A stretch of 64,000 nucleotides of DNA from Sphingomonas sp. (GCF_019635455.1 NZ_JAHBZJ010000001.1:310001-374000), one strand, 5' to 3'. Positions 17,384 to 27,034 are shown, numbered from the stretch's first letter. Program-made: numbers and translations. The notes: generated by a model from the letters alone, not told the origin.

Positions 17384-19471
17384 GTGCTGCGCCAATATGA
17401 ACTCGTCGATCGGGTACTGAGCTACGATCCCAAGGCCGACGAGGCGCTTCTCAACCGCGCCTATGTCTTCTCGATGCATGCGCATGGCAGCCAGAAGCGC
17501 GCATCGGGTGACCCCTATTTCAGCCACCCGATCGAGGTGGCGGGCATCCTCACCGATCTGCATCTCGACGACGAGACGATCGCGACGGCGATCCTCCATG
17601 ACACGATCGAGGACACGGTCGCCACGCCCGAGGAAATTCTGGCCCGGTTCGGCCCCAGCGTCGCGCGGCTGGTCGATGGGGTGACCAAACTGTCCAAGAT
17701 CGAGGCGCAGACCGAAAGCGAGCGCGCCGCCGAAAATCTGCGCAAATTCCTGCTGGCGATGTCGGACGATATCCGCGTGCTGCTCGTCAAGCTCGCCGAT
17801 CGCCTGCACAATATGCGCACCCTCCACCATATCCCCAAGGAGGAGAAGCGGCGCCGCATCGCCCGGGAGACCATGGATATCTATGCCCCGCTGGCGGAGC
17901 GGATCGGCATGTACGAATTCATGAACGAGATGCAGACGCTGGCGTTTCAGCAGCTCGAGCCGGAAGCCTATGAATCGATCACCCGCCGGCTCGAGGCGCT
18001 GAAGGTCGAGGGCGAGGATCGCATCTCGAAGATCGGCTCCGGCCTGAAGCTGCTGCTGTCGCGCGGGGGGGTGGAGGCGGATATTTCAGGGCGCGAGAAA
18101 CACCCCTATTCCATCTGGAAAAAGATGTCGGAGCGCCATGTCAGCTTCGAACAGCTTTCCGACATCATGGCGTTCCGCGCGATCGTCGATACCGAAGAGG
18201 AATGCTATCGCGCGCTCGGCATCATCCACCGCCGCTGGCCGATGGTGCCGGGGCGGTTCAAGGATTACATCTCGACGCCCAAACGCAATGGCTATCGCTC
18301 GTTGCATACCAGCATCATCCATGCCGGCGACACGCGTGTCGAAATCCAGATTCGCACCCGCGACATGCACGCCCAGGCCGAATTCGGCCTCGCCGCGCAC
18401 TGGGCATATAAGCAGGACGGAGTCCGGCCGGACACGCAGATCCGCTGGATTCAGGATCTGGTCGAGATTCTCGATACCGCCGAGAGTCCGGAGGAATTGC
18501 TCGAACACACGCGCATGGCGATGTATCAGGATCGCATCTTCGCGTTCACGCCAAAGGGCGAGCTGATCCAGCTGCCCAAGGGCGCGACGCCGATCGATTT
18601 CGCCTATGCCGTCCACACCGATCTGGGCGACCAGTCGGTCGGCGCGAAGGTGAACGGCCAGGTGGTGCCGCTGCGTACCGAAATCCAGCAGGGCGACCAG
18701 GTGGCGATCCTGCGGTCGAAGGCCCAGCAGCCGCAGGAAAACTGGCTCAACTTCGCGATTACCGGCAAGGCGCGCGCGTCGATCCGCCGCCATCTGCGCC
18801 ACAAGGAGCGCGAAGAGACGATCGCGCTGGGCCGCAACCTCTATGACGAGATTGTCGGCCGGCTGCCCGTGGCGATCGGTGAGGAAGCGCTGGGCGACGC
18901 GCTGTCGCGACTGAAGCTGGATGACGAGAGCGCGCTGATGGAGGCGATCGCGCGCCAGCGGGTCACCGATGTGCAGGTGATGGAGGCGTTGATGCCGGGA
19001 TCGACCGACGGCGACGTCGCGCCGCTCCCCAGCCAGCGCGCACCGATTTCGATCAAGGGGCTGACCCCCGGGGTCGCCTTCACCCTCGCGCGCTGTTGCC
19101 ATCCGATCCCGGGGGACCGGATCGTCGGCGTCCGCCGTCCCGGCGCCCCGATCGAGGTGCATCAGATCAGCTGCGCCCAGCTCGACACCGTGGAGGATGA
19201 CGACTGGATCGACATCGGCTGGGGCGACGGGGTCGAGGGCGGCACCGCGCGACTCGCGGTCACGCTGAAGAACGAACCCGGCGCGCTTGGCGCGGTGGCG
19301 ACCCTGCTCGGCCAGCACAAGGCGAACATCCTCAACATTCGCTTCGACACCCGCGACACGACCTTTCACACCAACATGATCGATCTGGAAGTGCGCGACG
19401 CGGCCCATCTGATGAAACTCGTCGCCGCGCTGCGCGCCGCCGACGCCGTGAGTTCCGCCGAACGCGCCTGA
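17384..19471 (+). CDS. rsh: Bifunctional (p)ppGpp synthetase/hydrolase (RSH)
   Basis: A 695-residue RelA/SpoT homologue controlling the stringent response. Domains in order: HD hydrolase with H48, H72 and D73 in YFSHP and HDTIEDT (about 20-180); synthetase with RFKDYISTPKRNGYRSLHT (about 225-340), where RFKD (291-294) is the RxKD form typical of bifunctional enzymes; TGS (IFAFTPKGELIQLP); a CC/helical region with RCCHPIPGDRIVG; and a C-terminal ACT domain. Both active sites look intact. The start is uncertain: I use GTG 17384, which gives MLRQYELVDRV as I recall for relatives, but an in-frame TTG at 17348 is possible and neither has a Shine-Dalgarno site. Confidence 0.93.
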   Translation: MLRQYELVDRVLSYDPKADEALLNRAYVFSMHAHGSQKRASGDPYFSHPIEVAGILTDLHLDDETIATAILHDTIEDTVATPEEILARFGPSVARLVDGVTKLSKIEAQTESERAAENLRKFLLAMSDDIRVLLVKLADRLHNMRTLHHIPKEEKRRRIARETMDIYAPLAERIGMYEFMNEMQTLAFQQLEPEAYESITRRLEALKVEGEDRISKIGSGLKLLLSRGGVEADISGREKHPYSIWKKMSERHVSFEQLSDIMAFRAIVDTEEECYRALGIIHRRWPMVPGRFKDYISTPKRNGYRSLHTSIIHAGDTRVEIQIRTRDMHAQAEFGLAAHWAYKQDGVRPDTQIRWIQDLVEILDTAESPEELLEHTRMAMYQDRIFAFTPKGELIQLPKGATPIDFAYAVHTDLGDQSVGAKVNGQVVPLRTEIQQGDQVAILRSKAQQPQENWLNFAITGKARASIRRHLRHKEREETIALGRNLYDEIVGRLPVAIGEEALGDALSRLKLDDESALMEAIARQRVTDVQVMEALMPGSTDGDVAPLPSQRAPISIKGLTPGVAFTLARCCHPIPGDRIVGVRRPGAPIEVHQISCAQLDTVEDDDWIDIGWGDGVEGGTARLAVTLKNEPGALGAVATLLGQHKANILNIRFDTRDTTFHTNMIDLEVRDAAHLMKLVAALRAADAVSSAERA

Positions 19472-19503
19472 TTCCTCCCTTCCACGGCTAAAGGATCGCC
19501 ACC

Positions 19504-21330
19504 ATGGACCGTCGCACCTTCCTCGCCTCCGGCACCGCCGTCGCGGCGCTCGCTGCCTCCACCGCACCGGCGAGCGCGCTCCAGTCCGCAGCCGCGAAAG
19601 CGGGCGCCGGCGATGCGGGCCTCAACGCCATCTTCAACAAGATGCTGATGGAGCGCATCCAGCGCGCACCCGAACTCGCCACCTCGATCGGGTTCGACAA
19701 GGGCGCCAACGCGCCGCTCAAGCATCGCCTCAACGACCGCTCGCCCGAAGCGAAGGCTCAGGCGCAGGCCGATACCAAGGCGTATCTCGCACAGATCGAG
19801 GCGGTCGATCCCGAAACCCTGTCCGACGCGTCGAAGCTGGACCGCGAAATCGTCATCTATTCGATGAAGGGCCAGCTGCTCCCGCGTGAGAAGTTCGGCA
19901 TCGATACGGTCATGCGCCCCTTTGCCATCTTTCAGCAGGGCGGCGTCTATTTCTCGATGCCCGATTTTCTCAACACCACCCATGTGATCGCGACGAAGGA
20001 CGATGCCGAGGCGCTGCTCGACCGGCTGTCGCAAATGGGCGGCGCGCTTGACGCCGACACCCGCGAGCAGGCCGAACTGGGCGCACGCGGAATCGTCGCG
20101 CCCGATTTCTCGCTCGACCTGACGCTGGAACAGATGGCCAAGCTGCGCGCGCCGGCACCGATCGACAACACCATGGCGAAATCGCTCGTGCAGCGCACCG
20201 CGGCCAAGGGGATCGAGGGTGACTGGGGGGCGCGCGCCGCGAAGATCATTGCCGAACGCGTCTATCCCGCGCTCGACCGCCAGATCGCGCTGGTCAGGTC
20301 CCAGCGTGCGAAGGCGCGGAGCAGCGCCGGCGTGTGGGACGTGCAACAGGGCGACGACATCTATGCGGCGGCGCTGGCACAGGCCACGACCACCAATTTC
20401 ACGCCGGCCGAGGTTCACAAGATCGGTCTCGACGAGGTTGCGGAGATCAGCGCGCGGCTCGACACCATCCTGAAGGCGCAGGGGCTGACCCGGGGCAGCG
20501 TCGGCGCGCGGCTGACCGCGCTCAACGAACGGCCCGATCAGCTCTATCCCGACACGGCGCAGGGCCGGATCGACCTCATCAAATCGCTGAACGCCGACGT
20601 GACGAAGGTGAAGGCGCTGCTGCCCCGCATGTTCCGCGACCCGGTGACGCCACCGCTCGAAATTCGCGCGGTGCCGGTGGAAATCCAGGACGGTGCGTCG
20701 AACGGCTATTACAACCGCGCCGCGCTCGACGGATCGCGCCCCGCAATCTATTTCATCAACCTCAAAAGCGTGGCGGACTGGCCCAAATATTCGCTGCCCT
20801 CGCTCACCTATCATGAGGGGCTTCCGGGCCACCATCTCCAGATCAGCACCGCCCAGCAGGCCGAAGGGCCGATGATCCGCAAGTTCAGCTTTTTCGGCGC
20901 CTATAGCGAGGGCTGGGCGCTCTATGCGGAGCAGCTCGCCGACGAACTGGGCGCCTATGAGAATGACCTGCAACGCGCGGGCTATCTCCAGTCCTTCCTG
21001 TTCCGCGCCGCGCGACTGGTGATCGATACCGGCATCCATTACAAGAAATGGAGCCGCGAACAGGCGACCGATTACATGGTGAATACCGTCGGCTTCGCCC
21101 GGCCCCGCTCCCAGCGCGAGGTGGAGCGTTACTGTACCCAGCCCGGCCAGGCGTGCAGTTACAAGATCGGCCATACCAGCTGGGTCCGCGCCCGTCGCAA
21201 GGCGCAGGAGATCGCCGGCGCAAAGTTCGACATCAAACGGTTTCACGAGGTCATCCGGCGCGGCGCGGTTCCGCTCACCATCCTGGAGCGGCTGGTGGAG
21301 GAGGACGCGCGGCGGGTCGCCGGTGCCTGA
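19504..21330 (+). CDS. DUF885 family exported metallopeptidase-like protein
   Basis: A 608-residue protein with a Tat-like leader (DRRTFLASG, hydrophobic to about residue 26, ASA cleavage), so it is probably periplasmic. The DUF885 family is thought to be metallopeptidase-related. Here H437-E438 and H442 in HEGLPGHH, together with the later SEGWALYAE, form the expected zinc-binding pattern. The C-terminal YKIGHTSWVRARRKA is also family-typical. The ATG at 19504 has AAGGA upstream. It lies 32 nt behind the RSH gene on the same strand and may be co-transcribed. The substrate is unknown. Confidence 0.87.
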   Translation: MDRRTFLASGTAVAALAASTAPASALQSAAAKAGAGDAGLNAIFNKMLMERIQRAPELATSIGFDKGANAPLKHRLNDRSPEAKAQAQADTKAYLAQIEAVDPETLSDASKLDREIVIYSMKGQLLPREKFGIDTVMRPFAIFQQGGVYFSMPDFLNTTHVIATKDDAEALLDRLSQMGGALDADTREQAELGARGIVAPDFSLDLTLEQMAKLRAPAPIDNTMAKSLVQRTAAKGIEGDWGARAAKIIAERVYPALDRQIALVRSQRAKARSSAGVWDVQQGDDIYAAALAQATTTNFTPAEVHKIGLDEVAEISARLDTILKAQGLTRGSVGARLTALNERPDQLYPDTAQGRIDLIKSLNADVTKVKALLPRMFRDPVTPPLEIRAVPVEIQDGASNGYYNRAALDGSRPAIYFINLKSVADWPKYSLPSLTYHEGLPGHHLQISTAQQAEGPMIRKFSFFGAYSEGWALYAEQLADELGAYENDLQRAGYLQSFLFRAARLVIDTGIHYKKWSREQATDYMVNTVGFARPRSQREVERYCTQPGQACSYKIGHTSWVRARRKAQEIAGAKFDIKRFHEVIRRGAVPLTILERLVEEDARRVAGA

Positions 21331-21393
21331 CGGCATGCGCGCCGGTGCGAATCCCGATGACGCGCCCGGATTGGCGCGCTAAAGCCGCACGCC

Positions 21394-22488
21394 ATGCAAC
21401 GCCCCAAGCTCTCGGTCGTCATTCCCTGCTACAATGAGGAAGGCTGTCTGGAGCTGCTGCACGAGCGCGTCTCGGCAGCGGCCCGGGCCGCGGTTGGCGA
21501 CGATTATGAGATCGTGCTGGTCAATGACGGTTCGCGCGATGGCAGCTGGTCGGTCATGCACCGGCTGTGTGCCGGCGATCCCCGGCTGGTCGCGATCAAC
21601 CTGTCGCGCAACCATGGTCATCAACTGGCGCTCACCGCCGGGCTCGATCTGTGCGCGGGCGAGGAAATCCTGATCATCGACGCCGATCTTCAGGACCCGC
21701 CCGAACTGCTCGCCGACATGCGCGCGACGATGCGCGAGCAGCAGGCCGATGTCGTCTATGCCGTGCGCCGCAAGCGCGATGGCGAAACGATTTTCAAGAA
21801 GGCGACGGCGGCGATCTTCTACCGCATGCTCGACCGGATCACGGACACGCCGATCCCGCTCGACACCGGCGACTTCCGGTTGATGAGCCGCCGCGCGCTG
21901 GATGCGTTGCTCAGCCTGCCCGAACAGGCGCGGTTCATTCGCGGCATGGTCGCCTGGGTCGGCTTTCGTCAGGTGCCGTTCGTCTATGACCGGCACGAGC
22001 GTCATGCCGGCGAAACCAAATATCCGCTCGCCAAGATGATCCGGTTCGCGCTCGACGCGGTGACCGGGTTTTCGACTGCGCCACTGCGCTTCGCCAGCCA
22101 TGCCGGGCTTGCGCTGACCGGCCTGTCGGCGCTGCTGTTCCTCTATATCGTCATCGGCTGGCTGATGGGCAGCGCGGTGCAGGGCTGGACCTCGACGATG
22201 CTGGTCGTCGTGTTCCTGGGCGCGGTGCAGATGTTCGTGCTTGGCATGATCGGCGAATATCTCGGGCGGCTCTATGTCGAATCGAAGCGTCGTCCGCTCT
22301 ATCTCGTCGCCGACGTCGCCGGGCCGGTGAAGGGACATGCGTCGCTCGGCTATCGCTATGCCGATTCGGGGGAGGTCACCGTGTCGCCGACCCGGCGTGA
22401 CGCGGCGGAACCTGATCCCGGACCGGAAGCCACCGCGCCGAAGCCGCGCGCCCGGCGCAAGGCGGGCGACCCGCCGACGCTGCTCTGA
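21394..22488 (+). CDS. GtrB-like polyprenyl-phosphate glycosyltransferase (GT2)
   Basis: A 364-residue membrane-linked GT2 enzyme of the dolichol-phosphate-mannose synthase/GtrB type, which moves a sugar from a nucleotide donor to undecaprenyl phosphate. The N-terminal catalytic domain has VVIPCYNEEG, LVNDGSRDGSW, IDADLQDPPEL and a DTGDFRLMSRRAL acceptor segment. Two hydrophobic helices follow near residues 235-290. The C-terminal ~50 residues are a basic Pro/Ala-rich tail. A GtrA-like protein and a GT-C-like protein nearby may complete the pathway. Its TGA overlaps a CTG that may start the next gene. Confidence 0.9.
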   Translation: MQRPKLSVVIPCYNEEGCLELLHERVSAAARAAVGDDYEIVLVNDGSRDGSWSVMHRLCAGDPRLVAINLSRNHGHQLALTAGLDLCAGEEILIIDADLQDPPELLADMRATMREQQADVVYAVRRKRDGETIFKKATAAIFYRMLDRITDTPIPLDTGDFRLMSRRALDALLSLPEQARFIRGMVAWVGFRQVPFVYDRHERHAGETKYPLAKMIRFALDAVTGFSTAPLRFASHAGLALTGLSALLFLYIVIGWLMGSAVQGWTSTMLVVVFLGAVQMFVLGMIGEYLGRLYVESKRRPLYLVADVAGPVKGHASLGYRYADSGEVTVSPTRRDAAEPDPGPEATAPKPRARRKAGDPPTLL

Positions 22489-23951
22489 AACACGCGCTCG
22501 CCTTCCTCGCCCTGGCAGGGGCAGCGTTGCCGGCGGCGGCGCAGCAGGCGCCCTCGGCACAGGCGCCGTCGATACAGGCGCCGTCGATACAGGCGCGTGT
22601 CGAGAGCGAACTGGCAAAGGCCGCCACCGGCACCCGCTATGGCCTGGTCGTGGCCGACGCCGACGGGCGCGAACTCATCGCGATCAATCCCGATGACCGG
22701 TTCATCCCCGCGTCGAATACAAAGGTGGTGACGACCGCCGCCGCCTGGGCGACCATCCCCGATTTCGACCAGCCGGACAGCCGGGGTGGCGCCGCCGTGC
22801 GGATCGAGGGGCGCGACGTGATCCTGACGGGTCGCGGCGATGCGCGGCTGTCCAGCGCGCCCGACTGCACGATCGACTGCCTTGCCCAGCTCGCCGATGC
22901 GATCGCCGCCAGGACCCGGCGCATCCGCAACATCATCGGCGACGCGACGCTCTTTCCCGACGAACGCTGGAGTTCGGGGATGAGCTGGAACAATATCCCG
23001 AGCCGTTCCGGCACCGCGATCGCGGCGCTGACGATTGACGACAACGAAACCGGTGCGACCGTCACGCCGACAGCCGCCGGACAGCCGCCGCGCATCGATC
23101 ATCCCGGATATTTCGTGGTCGACAATCGCGCGGTGACGGTGGCAGGCGGCAAGACCGACCTGAATTACGACCGGCTTCCGCTCGAACGCACGCTGCGCAT
23201 CACCGGCACCATCGCCCTCGACGCGAAGGCCCAGCAGTTGCGCTTCGGGATCGACGATCCGGCGCATTTCGCGGCGTGGCGTCTGGCCGCGCTGTTGCGC
23301 GAACGCGGCGTCCGGGTCGGCGGGACGATCACCTCGCGCTATCGCCCGGTCAGCGCCTCCGACGACCCTGCCAGCCGGACCGCGGCCCCGCCCCGCCCGG
23401 CCGATCCGCAATGGCTCGCCGTGCTGACCCCGCCGCCGCTTGCCGACGATGTGCGGATCACCAACAAGGTAAGCCAGAACCTCCACGCCGAGCTGTTGCT
23501 GCGTCGCGCGGGCCTGGTTTCGGGAACCGGATCGGTCGCCGATGGACAGGCGCGGGTCGATGCGATGTTCGCCGCCGCCGGCGCTCCGCGCACCGCCTAC
23601 GACTTTTCCGACGGGTCGGGCATGTCCACCTACAACCGGATCGCGCCGCGCGGCATGGTTGCGCTGTTGCGCTGGATCGCGGACCAGCCCTGGGGCGCGG
23701 CGTGGCGGGCGACACTGCCCGTGGGCGGCGTCGATGGAACGCTCGCGCGCCGCTTCAGGGGAACCGCGCTGGAGGGACGGATTTTCGCCAAGACCGGCAG
23801 CCTCAACGCGACCAGCGCGCTGGCCGGCTATCTGATCGCGCGGAGCGGGCGGACGCTCACCTTTGCCGTCTATGCCAACGACATTCCCTCCGGCGCGTCC
23901 GGCACCCCGGCGATGGACGCCGCGCTGGTCGCCATCGCCGACGCGAACTGA
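22485..23951 (+). CDS. dacB: PBP4-type D-alanyl-D-alanine carboxypeptidase, probable CTG start
   Basis: A serine carboxypeptidase/endopeptidase acting on periplasmic peptidoglycan. The three motifs of class C penicillin-binding proteins are present: SNTK (SxxK), SQN (SxN, in NKVSQNLHAE) and KTGS. The first conventional start in the frame is TTG 22527, which gives MPAAAQQ and no export signal. Reading from CTG 22485 gives a good signal peptide (KHALAFLALAGAALPAAA, then QQ). This CTG overlaps the glycosyltransferase stop as CTGA. I therefore favour CTG (488 residues). A sequencing error or a cryptic start is the alternative. A short APSxQ repeat follows the signal. Confidence 0.85.
   Translation: MKHALAFLALAGAALPAAAQQAPSAQAPSIQAPSIQARVESELAKAATGTRYGLVVADADGRELIAINPDDRFIPASNTKVVTTAAAWATIPDFDQPDSRGGAAVRIEGRDVILTGRGDARLSSAPDCTIDCLAQLADAIAARTRRIRNIIGDATLFPDERWSSGMSWNNIPSRSGTAIAALTIDDNETGATVTPTAAGQPPRIDHPGYFVVDNRAVTVAGGKTDLNYDRLPLERTLRITGTIALDAKAQQLRFGIDDPAHFAAWRLAALLRERGVRVGGTITSRYRPVSASDDPASRTAAPPRPADPQWLAVLTPPPLADDVRITNKVSQNLHAELLLRRAGLVSGTGSVADGQARVDAMFAAAGAPRTAYDFSDGSGMSTYNRIAPRGMVALLRWIADQPWGAAWRATLPVGGVDGTLARRFRGTALEGRIFAKTGSLNATSALAGYLIARSGRTLTFAVYANDIPSGASGTPAMDAALVAIADAN
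22548..22592 (+). repeat. Three tandem 15-bp (5-codon) repeats in dacB
   Basis: The codons for APSAQ, APSIQ and APSIQ follow one another directly behind the signal peptide. The second and third units are nearly identical at DNA level (GTCGATACAGGCGC repeated). This is a likely site of slippage and makes a flexible linker between the signal cleavage site and the enzyme domain. Confidence 0.75.
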
Positions 23952-24012
23952 CCTCCCCGGGGCGGATCGGCTTTCGACAGGTGGAGCGCGCGGACCGGCG
24001 GCGCGATACGAC

Positions 24013-24744
24013 CTATTTCCTGGGCTGTGCCAGTACGATGATCGAAAGGCCGGGCGGCATCGGCACGCGCCCGAGCAGGTGCCGTTCCAGTCCGAAAATC
24101 CGTTCGAACAGCCAGTTCAACGGCTTGGCTGGCGGCGAATCGTCGCTGTCGTCCTTGCCCGTCATCTTGCCGGCCAGCCGCGCCGCGACGGCGGCCGGGA
24201 ACAGGAGCGAGTTGAACCAGCGCAGCTTGCGCCAGTGCAGCCCCGCCCGGTCGAGCGCCGCGGTCAGCGTCGCCTTCGAATAGCGGCGCTTGTGGTGGTT
24301 CACGACATCGTGCGCGCTCCACATCCACTGATGCGCCGGAACCGTGATGAGGATCGTCCCGCCGGGCCGCAGCCGGGCCGCCATCGCCCGCAACGCCGCC
24401 ACGTCGTCATCGATATGTTCGACCACGTCGAGCACGGCGATCAGGTCATATTGCCCATCCGCCACGCCCGCCAGTTCGGGAAGCGGCGCGCTGCCCACGT
24501 CCCTGCCGAGCCGCTGGCTGGCGATATCGCGCGCGGCTTCGTCGATCTCGATCGCATCGACCGTGCCGAACGCGCCGAGCATCGGCAGGTTGTGGCCGGT
24601 GCCGCACCCGATTTCAAGGATGCGCGCATTGGCGGGCAGGCGGGCATAGCGAGCGATGTAATCGGCCAGGATGTCGCGGCGGGCGACATACCACCAATGG
24701 GTGGAATCATGCTCCGCCATGCGGTCGTAAACGATACGGTCCAT
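24013..24744 (-). CDS. Class I SAM-dependent methyltransferase
   Basis: A 243-residue cytoplasmic methyltransferase. SAM-binding motif I is ILEIGCGTGHN (about residues 43-53), followed by an acidic motif II (DAIEID), then LIAVLDVVEHIDDD and LRPGGTILITVPAH. The C-terminal half includes HHKRRYSKATL, common in sugar or lipid methyltransferases linked to polysaccharide genes. The ATG at 24744 lies 2 nt after the gtrA-like stop, so the pair is probably one operon. An in-frame ATG at 24762 would overlap gtrA. A role in surface glycan modification is inferred from neighbours. Confidence 0.85.
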   Translation of the reverse strand: MDRIVYDRMAEHDSTHWWYVARRDILADYIARYARLPANARILEIGCGTGHNLPMLGAFGTVDAIEIDEAARDIASQRLGRDVGSAPLPELAGVADGQYDLIAVLDVVEHIDDDVAALRAMAARLRPGGTILITVPAHQWMWSAHDVVNHHKRRYSKATLTAALDRAGLHWRKLRWFNSLLFPAAVAARLAGKMTGKDDSDDSPPAKPLNWLFERIFGLERHLLGRVPMPPGLSIIVLAQPRK

Positions 24745-24746
24745 AT

Positions 24747-25172
24747 TCAGCCGAATACCCATTGGCGGTTGAACGCGAAAGTCGCGAGCGGCGTAATCGT
24801 CACGATCGGGATGAGCGGCACCCAGTCCGGATAGTGCAGATAATCGGCCAGCACCCATGTGAAGAGCGCGTTGAGCATCAGGCCGAACCCCTGGACGATC
24901 AGGAATTTGGCGTGCTGGCGCCCGCTATTGTCGCGGCTGCCATGCCCCTTGAAGCTCCACATGCTGTGCAGGAAAAATCCCGCCGTCACCGCCACGATAA
25001 AGGCGAACGGCACCGCAGCCACGGCAAGGTTCGGGAACACCCAGGTGGCGAGCGGCATGTAGACCGCCGAATAGATGATCGTCGAGATGACGCCGGCGAT
25101 ACCGAAGCGGATCAGCTGGCCAAGCATGCCGCTGCGTTGCAGTTCGCCGATTCGATGGATGATGACGCGCAC
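24747..25172 (-). CDS. GtrA family membrane protein
   Basis: A 141-residue protein with four hydrophobic segments, typical of the GtrA family, which is believed to flip polyprenyl-phosphate-linked sugars or support their transfer. LIRFGIAGVISTIIYSAVY opens the domain, SMWSFKG is the conserved middle, and FAFNRQWVFG is the characteristic C-terminus. The start is GTG 25172 with AAGGCG just upstream. It lies directly before the methyltransferase gene and is divergent from the GT-C-like gene with a 65-nt gap. The plausible partner glycosyltransferase is at 21394. Confidence 0.88.
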   Translation of the reverse strand: MRVIIHRIGELQRSGMLGQLIRFGIAGVISTIIYSAVYMPLATWVFPNLAVAAVPFAFIVAVTAGFFLHSMWSFKGHGSRDNSGRQHAKFLIVQGFGLMLNALFTWVLADYLHYPDWVPLIPIVTITPLATFAFNRQWVFG

Positions 25173-25237
25173 GTTCGCCTTGCCCCGGAACCGTGCGCCG
25201 CACTAAGCCGCGAGCGGCGGAAGGGAAAGCGGTTTTG

Positions 25238-27034
25238 ATGTCGAAGCGATTCGGGGGGCTGAACCTCGACCACGAACTCACCGAACGCTGGCTGCGCTGG
25301 ACGCTGCTTGCCTGGGCGGTGATCGCCGGATGGTATCTGTGGAGCCGCTGGGGCTATATCCAGGCGCTCGCGCTGGGCGATACCGACGACAATATGCGGC
25401 TGATGCAGGTGCGCGGCCTGCTCGCCGGACAGGGCTGGTACGACCTGCGCCAGTACCGCCTCGCCCCGCCGGCCGGGCTCGACATCCACTGGTCGCGCCT
25501 GGTGGACCTGCCGATCGCGGCGCTGATCCTGCTGTTCAAGCCGTTCGTCGGCACCGCCATGGCCGAACGGCTGGCCTGTGGCATCGCGCCGCTGCTGCCG
25601 CTGGCGGTGACGATGGCCGCACTCGGCGCGACCGCACGCCGGCTGATCGCGCCGATGGCATGGCCGCTGGCGATCGTGATCCTGATGGGCTGCACCGCGA
25701 CGATGCTGATGTTCATGCCGATGCGCATCGATCATCATGGCTGGCAGCTCGCATTTCTGAGCCTGACCGTCATGGGGCTTGCCGATCCGCGCCGCGCGCG
25801 CGGCGGGCTGACGGTTGGTCTGTCGAGTGCGGCGTCGCTGACGATCGGGCTTGAGATGCTGCCCTATTGCGCGATGGCGGGCGCGATCGTCGCGCTGCGC
25901 TGGGTCTGGGATGGGGCCGAGGTGCGGCGGATGCAGGCCTATGCGCTGAGCCTGGCGGGCGGCAGCAGCCTGGGCTTCGTCATCTTCGCCTCCAATGCCA
26001 ATTACGCGCTGCGCTGCGATGCGCTGACGCCGGTGTGGCTGTCGGTGATGGTGGTCGCGGGCGCGCTGCTGTTCGGGATCAGCCTGCTCAACCCCGACGG
26101 GCGGATCGCGCGGCTTGGCCTGGCCGTGGTGGCGGGCGGCATCGTCGCCGGCGGGTTCGCCGCCGTCTTTCCGCAATGTCTTGGCCGACCCGAGGGCGTG
26201 TCGCCCGAACTCGCCGAGGTCTGGCTGAACAATGTCCGCGAAGCCCGGCCGATCTATAAACACAGCTTCGCGATGGGCTTCCCGATCGCGGTGTTGCCGA
26301 TCATCGGCGTGATCGGGGCAGGCGTCGCCGCGTGGCGCGCCCGAAGCGCCGACCAGCTGGTCGCATGGGTCGCGATCGGGCTGTTCACCGCCTTTGCCGC
26401 CGCGATGCTGCTGTGGCAGATTCGCGCAGGACCGGCGGCCCAGCTGCTCGCCGCGCCGGGCGCAACGGCGCTGGCATGGATCGTGGTGCCATGGTTCCTC
26501 AACCACAAATGGATGCCGGTACGGATTCTGGGATCGGTTGCCGCGTTCCTGCTGGTGTCGGGGCTGTTCGCCGGATTCGTGGTGAAATATGTGAAGGTCG
26601 ATCCGCCCAGCAAGACGCGCAGCGCGGTCAACCGCGCCAATGCGCGCTGCGCCGGCGCGGCGGGCATGGCGATGCTGGACCGGGCGCTGCCGCCATCGAC
26701 GCTGTTCACCCATGTCGATCTGGGTCCCCGGCTGATCGTGATGACCCATCACAAGGGCATTGCCGGTCCCTATCACCGCAACGGGCAGGCGATCCTGGAT
26801 GTCCACCATGCCTTTACCGGCCCCACCGACGCGTTCCGCGGCATCGCCAAACGCTATGGCGCGCAATATCTGCTGGTCTGTCCGAACATGGCCGAAACGA
26901 CGATCTATCGGTCGCGATCGCCCAAGGGCTTTTATGCGCAGTTGGCCGCCGGCGGCGCGCCGTCATGGCTGGAGCCGATCGCGCTGCCCAAGGGGGCGCC
27001 CTATCGGCTCTGGCGCATCCGATACGACCGCTAG
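25238..27034 (+). CDS. Large polytopic membrane protein, GT-C/STT3-like
   Basis: A 598-residue protein with about eleven or more hydrophobic segments and a soluble C-terminal part from about residue 455. Near the N-terminus, GDTDDNMRLMQVRGLL followed by GLDIHWSRLVDLP, and later MRIDHHGWQL, resemble the first loop and acidic motifs of GT-C glycosyltransferases of the STT3/AglB class, which take sugars from polyprenyl-phosphate donors. This assignment is by motif similarity only. The ATG at 25238 has AGGGAAAG upstream. Together with the GtrA- and GtrB-like genes it may form a complete surface-glycan glycosylation route. Confidence 0.65.
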   Translation: MSKRFGGLNLDHELTERWLRWTLLAWAVIAGWYLWSRWGYIQALALGDTDDNMRLMQVRGLLAGQGWYDLRQYRLAPPAGLDIHWSRLVDLPIAALILLFKPFVGTAMAERLACGIAPLLPLAVTMAALGATARRLIAPMAWPLAIVILMGCTATMLMFMPMRIDHHGWQLAFLSLTVMGLADPRRARGGLTVGLSSAASLTIGLEMLPYCAMAGAIVALRWVWDGAEVRRMQAYALSLAGGSSLGFVIFASNANYALRCDALTPVWLSVMVVAGALLFGISLLNPDGRIARLGLAVVAGGIVAGGFAAVFPQCLGRPEGVSPELAEVWLNNVREARPIYKHSFAMGFPIAVLPIIGVIGAGVAAWRARSADQLVAWVAIGLFTAFAAAMLLWQIRAGPAAQLLAAPGATALAWIVVPWFLNHKWMPVRILGSVAAFLLVSGLFAGFVVKYVKVDPPSKTRSAVNRANARCAGAAGMAMLDRALPPSTLFTHVDLGPRLIVMTHHKGIAGPYHRNGQAILDVHHAFTGPTDAFRGIAKRYGAQYLLVCPNMAETTIYRSRSPKGFYAQLAAGGAPSWLEPIALPKGAPYRLWRIRYDR

